From: Rhodospirillales bacterium
GTDB lineage: Bacteria > Pseudomonadota > Alphaproteobacteria > JAJFIK01
NCBI GenBank assembly: GCA_021775005.1
Contig: JAJFIK010000005.1
Coordinates: forward strand, 1-59,440
Direction of reading: 5' to 3'
DNA: 59,440 bases
The stretch's first letter is position 1; each line of letters starts with the position of its first letter. Below the pieces are notes generated by a model. That model made no database searches, had not been told where the DNA came from, and saw only the letters and a list, made by a program, of their open reading frames with translations. Below, piece by piece: positions 51,756-59,440 of the stretch. The translations under genes were made by a program, and so were the position numbers.

Positions 51756-52009
51756 GCCTCAGGCCCCTTTTCTACATCCCGTTTTGCGGTGCGACCCGCG
51801 CCAAAACGCCCCCAAGGGGCTGACAGTAGCGCCAATAAGCGATCCTGCCCAGCACCATGTTGGGCACGAGGCCAATGAGATATGTGAACCAATTCTAAAT
51901 TTGCTCGCCAAACCTTCAAACTTCATTAAGTCTGACGGGTTACGCGAGAGGGGCTGGGCCGTTTCTTCCCGCCGGGGAGCGCGAGCCCTGAAAGGATCGA
52001 CCCTTCGTG

Positions 52010-53797
52010 ATGCCCCAGGAGCAAAGCCTTGTCAGCCGCAATTGGCGCGCCGGAGCGGTGCTGGGCCTCACGCTCATACGGCAGATTATCGCGGCGGGGG
52101 CGATGTTGGGGCTGCTTTGCGCGACACTGATCCTGGCCCCGCCGCAGCATCCCGTTTCATGGTTCTGTTTTGTTTTTCTGATCGGTCTGGCGCTTTTGCA
52201 ATTGATGATCGAACGAGGGACACGCAGTCCTGGGTTTTCCACCGGCATGGCACTATTTAATTTCGCGGCCCTCATCACGTTTCTGGGATTGGCATCCGGG
52301 GGGGTGGCGTCGCCATTTGCCGCAGGGCTATTGCTGCTTCCCCTCGCCGCCCTAAACAGTGCCCACAGCAAAATGATCTATTGGGGCATTGCCTTGATGC
52401 TTGCCGGTTTTGTCGGCTTGGCAATGTTTGCAAACTTTGGCGACGTGTTGTTCGCGGGCGATTTCTTTGCGCTTTTGCCTCCATACACTGTGACACTCGT
52501 ATTGGCGACCGCTTTGATTTTTGCCGCAGCTCTCTCATGCAAGATTCTGGTTGAACATCGGCGGACGCTTCATCAGGTTCGATCCAGCGAAGCACAATTT
52601 AAGGTGCTGGCCGACGGCTCGTCTGATCTGTTGCTTCACTTTGGCGGCGATGGGCGCATTCGGTTTGCTTCTGCCGCGGCGCGAGAGTTCTTTAATACAT
52701 CGGCGTCTGCCCTTGAAGGGCGCTCGCTTTCGGAATTTGTCTCTGGCGAAGACCGCCGCGCCGTGCAGCGGGCGCTGGCCCGGGTAAATTACTTTGGCGC
52801 GGATGCCGCGCTCACCTTTCGCCTTGCCGGGCACGATATGCGTTGGATCGAAATGCGTTGTCGCCCGATCCTGCGCAGCGCAGATAAAGCCCATACCTTG
52901 CGCTGGGCCGCCAAGGCCAACGACGCGGCGGCGTTTGATACCATAGGCGTGCTGCGCGACATCACCGCCCTGATGAGCGAAATGGGTACGTTGAAACAAG
53001 CGCGGGATGAGGCGTGTGAGGCGAACGCCGCCAAGTCTCGTTTCCTGGCTAACATGAGCCACGAGTTGCGTACCCCGCTCAATGCCATCATTGGGTTTTC
53101 CGACATGATGATGAGCGAGCTTTTTGGCCCGCTAAGCAATCCGCGTTATGCCGAATATGTCCGGCACATCAAACAAGGGGGTGAGCACTTGCGTGACCTC
53201 ATCAATGATGTGCTCGACATGTCAAAGATCGAGGCAGGGCGATTTGATCTCGAGCTAGAGACTTTTTCAGTACCGAAATTGATCTCCGATGTGCTGACCA
53301 CGGTTTCTGTGACGGCGGGGCGCAAGAAAATTGATCTGGCGTTGGAAATGGAACAAGACCTGCCGCAACTCTATGCGGACCGCCGGGCTGTGAAGCAGAT
53401 GCTGCTCAATCTCCTTGCCAACGCCATTAAATTCACACCGCCCGAGGGACAGGTGGCAACCTGGGCCCGCCGCGAAGGGGCATTCCTGGTGCTTGAGGTG
53501 CGGGACACCGGCGTTGGCATTCCAGCAGATGATCTCTCGCGTCTCACACAACCATTTGAGCAGGCGGCAAAGCTTGGCTCAGCAGGGGAAACCGGCACCG
53601 GCCTGGGCTTGGCGCTGGTACGGGCCATGGCGGAACTCCATGCGGGATCGCTCACGATTTCAAGTGAAGAAGGCAAGGGCACGCTGGTGCGGATTGCAGT
53701 GCCATTTTCTGGGCCTCATGCGGGGCGGCCTGAAGCGGGGGCCCCGGTGATCCGCGCGCGAGCCGCAGCGCAGATCAGTGCGCGCGAAGTCGCGTGA
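52010..53797 (+). CDS. PAS-containing sensor histidine kinase, DivJ/PleC/PdhS type
   Basis: The 595-residue kinase (ATG 52010; GTG 52007 also possible, A-A-A-G-G-A upstream) has about six membrane segments in residues 20-185, a PAS domain (about 195-325) and a HisKA domain with phospho-accepting H351 in N-M-S-H-E-L-R-T-P-L-N. The HATPase domain has N-L-L-A-N-A-I-K-F-T, D-T-G-V-G-I-P and G-T-G-L-G-L-A-L. HisKA sequences F-L-A-N-M-S-H-E-L-R-T-P-L-N-A-I-I-G-F-S resemble the DivJ/PleC family that controls DivK/CtrA cell-cycle signalling. No response regulator is adjacent. Confidence 0.9.
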   Translation: MPQEQSLVSRNWRAGAVLGLTLIRQIIAAGAMLGLLCATLILAPPQHPVSWFCFVFLIGLALLQLMIERGTRSPGFSTGMALFNFAALITFLGLASGGVASPFAAGLLLLPLAALNSAHSKMIYWGIALMLAGFVGLAMFANFGDVLFAGDFFALLPPYTVTLVLATALIFAAALSCKILVEHRRTLHQVRSSEAQFKVLADGSSDLLLHFGGDGRIRFASAAAREFFNTSASALEGRSLSEFVSGEDRRAVQRALARVNYFGADAALTFRLAGHDMRWIEMRCRPILRSADKAHTLRWAAKANDAAAFDTIGVLRDITALMSEMGTLKQARDEACEANAAKSRFLANMSHELRTPLNAIIGFSDMMMSELFGPLSNPRYAEYVRHIKQGGEHLRDLINDVLDMSKIEAGRFDLELETFSVPKLISDVLTTVSVTAGRKKIDLALEMEQDLPQLYADRRAVKQMLLNLLANAIKFTPPEGQVATWARREGAFLVLEVRDTGVGIPADDLSRLTQPFEQAAKLGSAGETGTGLGLALVRAMAELHAGSLTISSEEGKGTLVRIAVPFSGPHAGRPEAGAPVIRARAAAQISAREVA

Positions 53798-53830
53798 CGT
53801 GAGCCCCGTGAGCCGCTACACCTGCCGCCC

Positions 53831-54193
53831 ATGACTGTTCCCCGTATCCGATCCGGTATTTGGGTCAAGGCGCTTATCCGGCGCTGCGAGATCAATTCAG
53901 TGCCCGCCATGGTCGTCCGCAAAGGCGATGCCACTGCGGGGGGCGTATTTGTGAAGGTGAACCGCCTCGACGGCACGGTGGATGTTTATTCTCAGGCCCG
54001 CCGAGGGGACGGGGAGGCCATTTGGATCTGCTCAACGGGGCCGGACCCTGTAGCAGAGGAAAAGGCCGACGATTACCTGGCGCGTCAATTCAAGTTTGAT
54101 CCAGATATCTGGGTCGTGGAAATTGAAGACCGCGAAGGGCGACACTTTTTGGATGTGGCGGTTGACAGCGGCGATGAGGGCTTTATTGCCTAG
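53831..54193 (+). CDS. DUF1491 protein
   Basis: A 120-residue cytoplasmic protein that begins P-R-I-R-S-G-I-W-V-K-A-L-I-R-R-C and contains G-G-V-F-V-K-V-N and D-P-D-I-W-V-V-E-I-E-D-R-E-G-R-H, the DUF1491 pattern. Restricted to alphaproteobacteria as far as I recall; function unknown. It follows the kinase by 33 nt and may be cotranscribed. Confidence 0.9.
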   Translation: MTVPRIRSGIWVKALIRRCEINSVPAMVVRKGDATAGGVFVKVNRLDGTVDVYSQARRGDGEAIWICSTGPDPVAEEKADDYLARQFKFDPDIWVVEIEDREGRHFLDVAVDSGDEGFIA

Positions 54194-54222
54194 GCGCATG
54201 TAGCAGATACACGAAGGCTCTC

Positions 54223-55368
54223 ATGGAATTCTTTCAATCAGACTCTTGGCTAGAAATTTGGCACCTCACCGTCGAGGTGTGGCAAACAGCATTCCTTGGC
54301 GTCAGCGTCGGCCGCGTCTTGGCGGCGATGTTCATCATTGTTCTGTTTCTCATTCTTCGCCACTTCATCTCGCGGGTTTTAATCGGGCGGCTTTATGGCT
54401 TCGCCAAGCGCACCAAGACGGCTATCGATGAACGGGTGATCGAAGCTTTGCGCCGCCCCATGGAGATGGTGCCGATCATTCTTGCTGTCTTCTTTGCCGC
54501 GCAAGCCTTGCAGTTGGATCCCGCCTATATGGCCGTCGCCAACAATCTCGTGCAGTCGCTTATCGCTGTGGCAATTTTTTGGGGTATTTACAACGTTGCT
54601 GTACCGGTCTCGGGTCTGCTAACGCAGTTAGGAACTGTGTTGACGTCCGCCATGCTCGATTGGCTTGTCCGCGCGATCCGCGCCATGGTGGTCTTTGTCG
54701 GTGGTATTTCGGTGCTCGAGATTTGGGGCATCCAGGTTGCGCCCCTGCTTGCAGGCCTTGGATTGTTCGGTGTCGCCGTTGCCCTTGGCGCGCAGGACTT
54801 ATTCAAGAACCTGATTGCAGGTATGCTGATCCTGATTGAAAAGCGCTTCAAAAGCGGTGATTGGATTCGCGTCGATGGCATCGTCGAGGGTGTCGTGGAA
54901 CGTGTCGGCTTTCGGTCCACACGGGTGCGCCGGTTTGACAAGGCCCCGGTGCAGGTGCCGAACACCAACTTGTCAGACAATCCGGTAACCAACTTCAGCG
55001 AGATGACCCATCGGCGTATATATTGGGTCATTGGTGTGGAATACCGCACAACGATTGATCAACTGAAGCAAATTCGCGATGGCATCGAAAAGTATGTTGC
55101 GGACAGTGAGGACTATGCGCTACCCCCCGAAGTGCCTTTGTTCGTCCGCGTGGATAGCTTCCAAAGCTCCAGCATCGACATCATGCTCTATTGCTTCACC
55201 AAGACCACCATGTGGGGCGAATGGCTGCGCATCAAAGAAGAGCTGACATATGCTGTGAAGGACATTGTCGAAGGGGCGGGCGCGGGGTTTGCTTTCCCCA
55301 GTCAGTCAATTTATGTGGAGCAGTTCCCGGGTGAGCGCCCGGACATTTTTGTGCCGCCAGCCACGTAA
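54223..55368 (+). CDS. Mechanosensitive ion channel of the MscS family
   Basis: The 381-residue protein has about five membrane segments, the MscS pore-helix pattern A-G-L-G-L-F-G-V-A-V-A-L-G-A-Q-D-L-F-K-N (near 180-200) and the beta domain entry F-K-S-G-D-W-I-R-V-D-G. The conserved region V-Q-V-P-N-T-N-L-S-D-N-P-V-T-N follows. It opens on membrane tension to release solutes during osmotic downshock. Fits with the antiporter genes in this window. Confidence 0.93.
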   Translation: MEFFQSDSWLEIWHLTVEVWQTAFLGVSVGRVLAAMFIIVLFLILRHFISRVLIGRLYGFAKRTKTAIDERVIEALRRPMEMVPIILAVFFAAQALQLDPAYMAVANNLVQSLIAVAIFWGIYNVAVPVSGLLTQLGTVLTSAMLDWLVRAIRAMVVFVGGISVLEIWGIQVAPLLAGLGLFGVAVALGAQDLFKNLIAGMLILIEKRFKSGDWIRVDGIVEGVVERVGFRSTRVRRFDKAPVQVPNTNLSDNPVTNFSEMTHRRIYWVIGVEYRTTIDQLKQIRDGIEKYVADSEDYALPPEVPLFVRVDSFQSSSIDIMLYCFTKTTMWGEWLRIKEELTYAVKDIVEGAGAGFAFPSQSIYVEQFPGERPDIFVPPAT

Positions 55369-56427
55369 TTATGCCGGCATTGCTGCGGCGCGCTGATCAG
55401 TTTGTGGCGCAGGCATCAGCCGCCAGAAACCGATAAGGCCGTGGGCCGCCCTTGAAGGCACGCTGTCCCAAATGGCAAGGGCCTCGGCCACCGCTTCGGG
55501 CACCACGCTTTTGGTCTCTGTTGCCCGTAATACTAGTGCGCAGAAGGTTTCCTTGGCGATCCCTGCAGCTTTACATGCCACGGCCAGGCATTGCGCCCCC
55601 GGCGCCATCAATACGCGATCCACGCTATGAGACGGCAATCCAGTGAGATGGGAGAAGATGTATTTGAACTGTTTTGCATCTCGCGCTTCCACCGCAGCCA
55701 GAAGGCTTGCTTCATCTGCCTGGCATTCCGGTGGAGTGATGTCGCTACGTGGCGACGGCTCTTGCGGTGACGCAAAATCCCATGTCGGATCGCTGGCGAC
55801 GGTTTGAAGGATGCGGCGACGCAGAACAGGCGAGACAAACAAGAACATCTGCGCCAGAAGATCCATATCCAGATCATCCCGATCAATAAGCGGCAATTGC
55901 ATTGCGGGCAGGTGCGCTGCTGCGTTTGAGAGTTGCGCCATCGTATCGCGGGTCAATTTTGCGCTGGTGTTTTCCGCCAGCCCTACCAGCACGTCCGGAT
56001 GGCCCAATGCCGCCAGGGCGGCGCTAACGGCGGCGGGCAAGTTCTCGCGCGCGCCGATTGCCATTGATCGGCACTCGTCATGCTCTGCGAGGAGCGCCAG
56101 CAGGTCAACCTCATTCAAAACGGCGCTATGGGCAAGAACGGGGTCGGCCACTGCGATTTCATCCCGCGCCAGCACGTTCATGAAACTGCGTGGCGCTTGT
56201 TGGCAATGGGCGAAACGCAGCGCAAGGTCGGCGCGATCCTCTAAGGACAGAGCGCCCACACCAAGACACAGAATGTCGCTGAATTGATCGATCTCGCGCG
56301 CGGTGTAGCGGTCCGGCGCCATCAAGAAGAGATTGGCCACATGATGAACCAAGCCCCCATGGCGGTCCTCTGGCGCGCGCGTGGCCGTGGCCTCAAGCCG
56401 GTCCGGACTGTTTGCTGGTTGCCCCAT
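55369..56427 (-). CDS. DUF2336 protein
   Basis: The 352-residue, all-helical protein has HEAT-like repeats with the DUF2336 features D-R-Y-T-A-R-E-I-D-Q-F-S-D-I-L (near 40-55), L-A-H-S-A-V-L-N-E-V-D-L, and the conserved P-V-L-R-R-R-I-L-Q-T. DUF2336 proteins are common in alphaproteobacteria and are thought to be protein-protein scaffolds. ATG 56427 is chosen over 56460 because G-G-G-A-G-G-T lies 6 nt upstream. Its stop abuts the mscS stop (convergent). Confidence 0.88.
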   Translation of the reverse strand: MGQPANSPDRLEATATRAPEDRHGGLVHHVANLFLMAPDRYTAREIDQFSDILCLGVGALSLEDRADLALRFAHCQQAPRSFMNVLARDEIAVADPVLAHSAVLNEVDLLALLAEHDECRSMAIGARENLPAAVSAALAALGHPDVLVGLAENTSAKLTRDTMAQLSNAAAHLPAMQLPLIDRDDLDMDLLAQMFLFVSPVLRRRILQTVASDPTWDFASPQEPSPRSDITPPECQADEASLLAAVEARDAKQFKYIFSHLTGLPSHSVDRVLMAPGAQCLAVACKAAGIAKETFCALVLRATETKSVVPEAVAEALAIWDSVPSRAAHGLIGFWRLMPAPQTDQRAAAMPA

Positions 56428-56518
56428 CAAGCACCTCCCACTGGGATCGCACTGATCCAAGGGGGAGCGTGGCGCAAAGGCCTAAATAAATCGTGAGGGG
56501 AACGGCTTAAGGTTTACT

Positions 56519-57835
56519 CTAATGCGCCATGGCCTTGGCAACGGCAAAGTCGATGCTGGTCTTGAGAACCGCAACAATTTCTTCGATTTCAGCTTCAGTG
56601 GTGATGTAGGGCGGGCCGAGCACGATCACATCGCGTACCTGGCCGGTGCCTGCGGGGTAGAAATAGACCCCATCACTCAGCCCTTTGTTGATAATGCCCA
56701 TAGTGAGGTTCGCGCTCATCGGAAACGGCTCTAGCGTGGCGCGGTCTTTGACGATCTCAATGCCCCAAAGCATGCCGCGGCCGCGCACTTCGGCGACGTG
56801 GGCATGTTGGCGGAGCGGGGCGAGGGCGCGCTCCATAACGCCTTCCATCATGGCCACGCGCTCCACAAGTTTTTCGCGCTCCATAATATCGAGCACGGAA
56901 AGTGCCGCAGCGCAGGGTCCAACAGCGCCGCCATAGGTGTAGAACATCAATGCGGTGTTGCCTTTGTTCAGCGGCGCAACAATCTCATCGCTGGCAAAGA
57001 CGCCCACGATAGGGGCGTAGCCGCAGGCAAGACTTTTACCGGAGATCATAATGTCGGGGGTGATGCCGGCCCAATCACACGCGAACTTGGTGCCGGTGCG
57101 GCCAAAGCCGGTCATTACCTCGTCAATGATCAAAACCACATTGTGGCGTTTGCAGATTTCTTGTACGCGCGCCCAATAGCCTTCAGGGGGCACAATGGCC
57201 CCGCCGCTGGAGCCGGTCATGGCCTCGGCGACCAATGCGCAGACCGTGTCGGGGCCTTCGGCTAAGATCACCTCTTCGATGGCGTCCGCATAGGCCTTGC
57301 CCATGTCAGGTTCATCACCGGCATAGCGCAGCGGATAGGGCGCGGGCACGGCGGGCTGATCCACCCACATATCCTCAAGCCCGGTACGGCGGCCAGGATG
57401 GCCTGAGATGCCAAGGGTCGCCAGCGTTGCGCCGTGATAGGAGATATCGCGATAAAGAATTTTCGTCTTGGCGTGGCGCCCGCTCAAATATTGATAGTGC
57501 CGCGCCAGGCGCATGGCACCGTCCACCGCCTCTGATCCGCCGCTGGCAAGCCAGACGCGCTTGAGGTTTTTCGGCAGCCAGCGCTCCACCAACCGATCTA
57601 CCAATGCATCGCGCTGGGGTGTGGGGAAAGGCGGGCAGGCATAGGTCATGTCCGTCATCGCTTTGGCGGTGGCTTCCGCCACCTCAACCCGCCCATGTCC
57701 AACGGAGGTGATGACCGCGCCGCCGGCGGCATCAATAATGCGGCGGCCGTCTTTGGTATAGAGATAGATCCCTTCAGAGCGCACAACGGGCGTGCCAAAG
57801 GGGACAGGAATAAAAGGCCAGGCAGGAGCGGTCAT
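56519..57835 (-). CDS. Class III aminotransferase
   Basis: The 438-residue PLP enzyme has phosphate-binding A-S-G-G-S-E-A-V (97-104), the aspartate D238 in L-I-I-D-E-V-M-T-G-F-G-R-T-G and the Schiff-base lysine K267 in I-S-G-K-S-L-A-C-G-Y-A. This is the acetylornithine/omega-aminotransferase group; the pattern resembles aspartate aminotransferase family omega-amino-acid:pyruvate transaminases. Amino donor unknown. Its start overlaps the PqiA-like gene by 4 nt (57832-57835). Confidence 0.92.
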   Translation of the reverse strand: MTAPAWPFIPVPFGTPVVRSEGIYLYTKDGRRIIDAAGGAVITSVGHGRVEVAEATAKAMTDMTYACPPFPTPQRDALVDRLVERWLPKNLKRVWLASGGSEAVDGAMRLARHYQYLSGRHAKTKILYRDISYHGATLATLGISGHPGRRTGLEDMWVDQPAVPAPYPLRYAGDEPDMGKAYADAIEEVILAEGPDTVCALVAEAMTGSSGGAIVPPEGYWARVQEICKRHNVVLIIDEVMTGFGRTGTKFACDWAGITPDIMISGKSLACGYAPIVGVFASDEIVAPLNKGNTALMFYTYGGAVGPCAAALSVLDIMEREKLVERVAMMEGVMERALAPLRQHAHVAEVRGRGMLWGIEIVKDRATLEPFPMSANLTMGIINKGLSDGVYFYPAGTGQVRDVIVLGPPYITTEAEIEEIVAVLKTSIDFAVAKAMAH

Positions 57836-58386
57836 GAGCGAATAACTTCAGTTGTGGTTCGTTGGGCGCGGCGTCTTAATGCGCCGCGTACTATGTGCAC
57901 CGCGATTGAGGAGAGCAAGATGGCGGCGGCGAAATAATACGCGCCGGGCATCAGGTTGGCGGACGAAAGCACGCGGCCGTCAATCACCATCACCGCGACA
58001 GCAAGAATAAACACGTCGGTCATGGACCAGCGGCTCAGCTCCGCAAGGGCAATCGCGATGGCATGACTGCGGCGGCTGGCGGGATTGAATGTGGCGGTAA
58101 TCAGCATGGCGAGGATGATCTTTGTAATGGGGAAGATGACGGAAACGGCATAGAGGAATATGGCCAGCCAAAGCTGCCCATCTTGGCGAAAGGCGGCAAT
58201 GCCCTGGAGGATCGAAACATCCTCATTGAAGACGTAGAAGTTGCGCACGTGGAGGGCGGGTTCGGTCAATCCAGCCACTAAAAACGCCAGGGAGGCAAGG
58301 AGCGCGATCAATAGAGCCGCGCGCCAGCCTGAGCGACCACGCTGCGGTGTTGGGGCTTGATTGCGAATCGAACTGGATTTCGCCAT
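57832..58386 (-). CDS. PqiA-family membrane protein
   Basis: The 184-residue protein has four membrane segments and the PqiA-like core E-L-S-R-W-S-M-T-D-V-F-I-L-A-V-A-V (near 115-131). PqiA proteins are inner-membrane partners of lipid-transport MCE proteins, but no MCE gene is here. ATG 58386 was chosen over the upstream frame (58512), which overlaps the divergent acetyltransferase. The 3' end overlaps the aminotransferase gene by 4 nt. Confidence 0.85.
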   Translation of the reverse strand: MAKSSSIRNQAPTPQRGRSGWRAALLIALLASLAFLVAGLTEPALHVRNFYVFNEDVSILQGIAAFRQDGQLWLAIFLYAVSVIFPITKIILAMLITATFNPASRRSHAIAIALAELSRWSMTDVFILAVAVMVIDGRVLSSANLMPGAYYFAAAILLSSIAVHIVRGALRRRAQRTTTEVIRS

Positions 58387-58446
58387 GGCCGCATTGTTGA
58401 GAAAAGCCGCGGCGGAATAATGGCAGGGCCGTGTTATCGTTCCGTC

Positions 58447-58932
58447 ATGATCTTTCGCCCACTCCACAAAGACGACTTCGATCTCATCGCCGGATGGCTG
58501 ACCCAACCTCATGTGGCAAAATGGTGGGACGGTCCGGTGACAAGGGCCGATATGGACACGCGCTATGGCCCAAGGCTTGAGCCCAACTCACCGGTAAAGA
58601 TGTTTATCGCTGAAATCGATGGCACACCAGTTGGGAGGCTCCAATATGAGCAGACTTGCACCTGGTTGCCAGATTTTGGACCGGAAGTTGCGAATGTGGA
58701 TTTTCAGATCGGAGAGCCAGAATTTATCGGCAAAGGGTTAGGTCCGCTCATGATCAATCAATTTGTTGAGGAGGTGATTTTGGCGGATGCCCGCTTCACG
58801 CGGGTCATCTCAGACCCAGACGCAAGCAATGCGCGGTCCATCCGGGCATTGGAAAAGGCGGGGTTCTCAGAGATTGAGCAACGAGAGATTGACGGTAAGC
58901 GTTATGCGCTTATGGAGCGCAGCCAAAGCTAG
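58447..58932 (+). CDS. GNAT acetyltransferase, AAC(6')-like
   Basis: The 161-residue protein has the acetyl-CoA loop F-I-G-K-G-L-G-P-L-M-I (near 97-107), the A-G-F motif and the ending typical of AAC(6')-Ib-related GNATs: R-V-I-S-D-P-D-A-S-N-A-R-S-I-R-A-L-E-K-A-G-F. The start M-I-F-R-P-L-H-K-D-D-F-D-L-I also matches that group. Real substrates of chromosomal members are usually unknown, so drug acetylation is only possible. Divergent from the PqiA-like gene by 60 bp. Confidence 0.88.
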   Translation: MIFRPLHKDDFDLIAGWLTQPHVAKWWDGPVTRADMDTRYGPRLEPNSPVKMFIAEIDGTPVGRLQYEQTCTWLPDFGPEVANVDFQIGEPEFIGKGLGPLMINQFVEEVILADARFTRVISDPDASNARSIRALEKAGFSEIEQREIDGKRYALMERSQS

Positions 58933-59297
58933 TCCAGCGAAGCGGTTTCGCTCAGGCCCTGGCGGTCATGGCGCACGTAGCTGGGACGGTTCTGCTCTTC
59001 CACACCCACCACAACACCGCTCTCGCAGCAATTGTTCGCCACCCGGTGCGGTACGGTTTCTTTCAGGTGACAGACGCCGCTCACATCTTCCGTGCCAGGG
59101 CGGGCATAGGTCCAGGCCTCGCAGCGGCCATCGCGGGAACATGCATTGGCGCATTCAGATGCCCCGCCGGACGCAACCACAAAGCGCAAGTAATCGCCGC
59201 CCCAACGCTGGGTGTCCTGCTCAACATAATTGTCCTGCGCCAGGCTCGGTGCGGCGCAAAGCAAGGCGGTAAAGACAAGGGCGGCAAGTGTACGCAT
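58929..59297 (-). CDS. Exported PAN/Apple-domain protein
   Basis: The 122-residue protein has a signal peptide (1-21, ending S-L-A-Q) and one PAN/Apple domain: C-A-N-A-C-S-R-D-G-R-C-E-A-W-T-Y near 49-64, then G-V-C-H-L-K and N-N-C-C-E-S-G. Apple domains bind proteins or sugars and are disulphide-rich, which fits periplasmic or extracellular location. Its 3' end overlaps the acetyltransferase gene by 4 nt. Confidence 0.88.
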   Translation of the reverse strand: MRTLAALVFTALLCAAPSLAQDNYVEQDTQRWGGDYLRFVVASGGASECANACSRDGRCEAWTYARPGTEDVSGVCHLKETVPHRVANNCCESGVVVGVEEQNRPSYVRHDRQGLSETASLD

Positions 59298-59390
59298 GGC
59301 TCTACTCCAGCAAAAATCTCTGTTGCCGAAGACATTACGGGTAAGCTGTTACCGAAACCTCAAACATAAAATTTGAATGAATACCCCCCA

Positions 59391-59419
59391 CCCTGGCCCT
59401 CCCCCTCAAGGGGGGAGGG
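59391..59419. repeat. C/G-rich hairpin repeat, second locus
   Basis: CCCTCCCCC (59397-59405) pairs with GGGGGAGGG around a short loop. The flanking C-rich run matches unit 1 of the 3644-3772 element (ACCCTG...CCCTCCCCCTCAA). It lies upstream of the PAN-domain gene and may continue past the window edge. Confidence 0.6.
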
Positions 59420-59440
59420 AGACACATTTATCTCGATCCG

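Noticed and set aside
1-59440. CRISPR arrays, insertion sequences, phage or integrase genes
   Set aside because: No regularly spaced direct repeats, transposase or integrase motifs were seen; the two tRNA genes show no adjacent integrase or partial tRNA duplication.

Overview
This is a gene-dense chromosomal window, GC-rich by eye, from an alphaproteobacterium. Several alphaproteobacterial family markers point there: a DnaA-domain-IV-like solo protein next to a DUF6456 protein, SufE with a DUF5330 protein, a DivJ/PleC-type kinase with DUF1491, and DUF2336. The order cannot be fixed from sequence alone. Two Na+/H+ antiport systems (a CPA1 exchanger and a complete Mrp complex) and fatty acyl-CoA genes suggest a saline-tolerant, lipid-degrading heterotroph; this is inference.

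Layout. 1-6.3 kb: a Sel1-repeat protein cut by the window edge, PdxH, a CDF metal exporter, two hypotheticals, an AlkK-like acyl-CoA ligase and a DUF1499 protein. 6.4-13.7 kb, minus strand: a metallo-beta-lactamase-fold hydrolase coupled to an ATP-grasp-like protein, a sphingosine-phosphate-lyase-like PLP enzyme preceded by a tiny ORF and two terminators, a kinase-fold phosphotransferase coupled to an unknown protein, and a TPR-sulfotransferase. 13.8-14.1 kb: tRNA-Pro(CGG) and tRNA-Gln(TTG). 14.7-20.7 kb: a seven-gene TonB energisation operon (DUF3450, TtpC-like, ExbB, two ExbD, TonB, TPR) ending in a clear terminator. 20.7-25.3 kb: oligopeptidase B, a GH5 glucosylceramidase-like enzyme and MsrB. 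25.3-30.7 kb: acyl-CoA and alcohol metabolism (MaoC hydratase, ChaC-like, acyl-CoA synthetase, GMC oxidoreductase, enoyl-CoA hydratase).

30.73-31.88 kb: a compact 'mobile mystery protein A/B' module (HTH regulator plus Fic-domain protein). It fits exactly between two stop codons and carries three regularly built inverted repeats over its promoter. 31.9-38.5 kb: a diiron protein with an MFS exporter, a CPA1 antiporter with a cyclic-nucleotide-binding domain, two small envelope proteins and a hexapeptide acyltransferase. 38.8-40.0 kb: an orphan ParA with a ribbon-helix-helix-like partner. 40.2-46.0 kb: mrpABCDEFG. 46-50.7 kb: a cysteine-containing membrane-anchored protein, an XRE regulator with a degenerate LexA-like C-terminus, the DnaA-like protein, DUF6456, SufE and DUF5330. 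50.8-59.4 kb: an exported hypothetical, the histidine kinase, DUF1491, MscS channel, DUF2336, class III aminotransferase, PqiA-like protein, an AAC(6')-like acetyltransferase and a PAN-domain protein.

Most of the window is housekeeping or catabolic. The parts most worth a second look are the Fic/HTH module with its operator array, the 26-codon ORF with a 15-nt perfect Shine-Dalgarno match followed by tandem terminators, the diiron-MFS pair, the ParA-RHH pair and the regulatory island around the DnaA-like protein.
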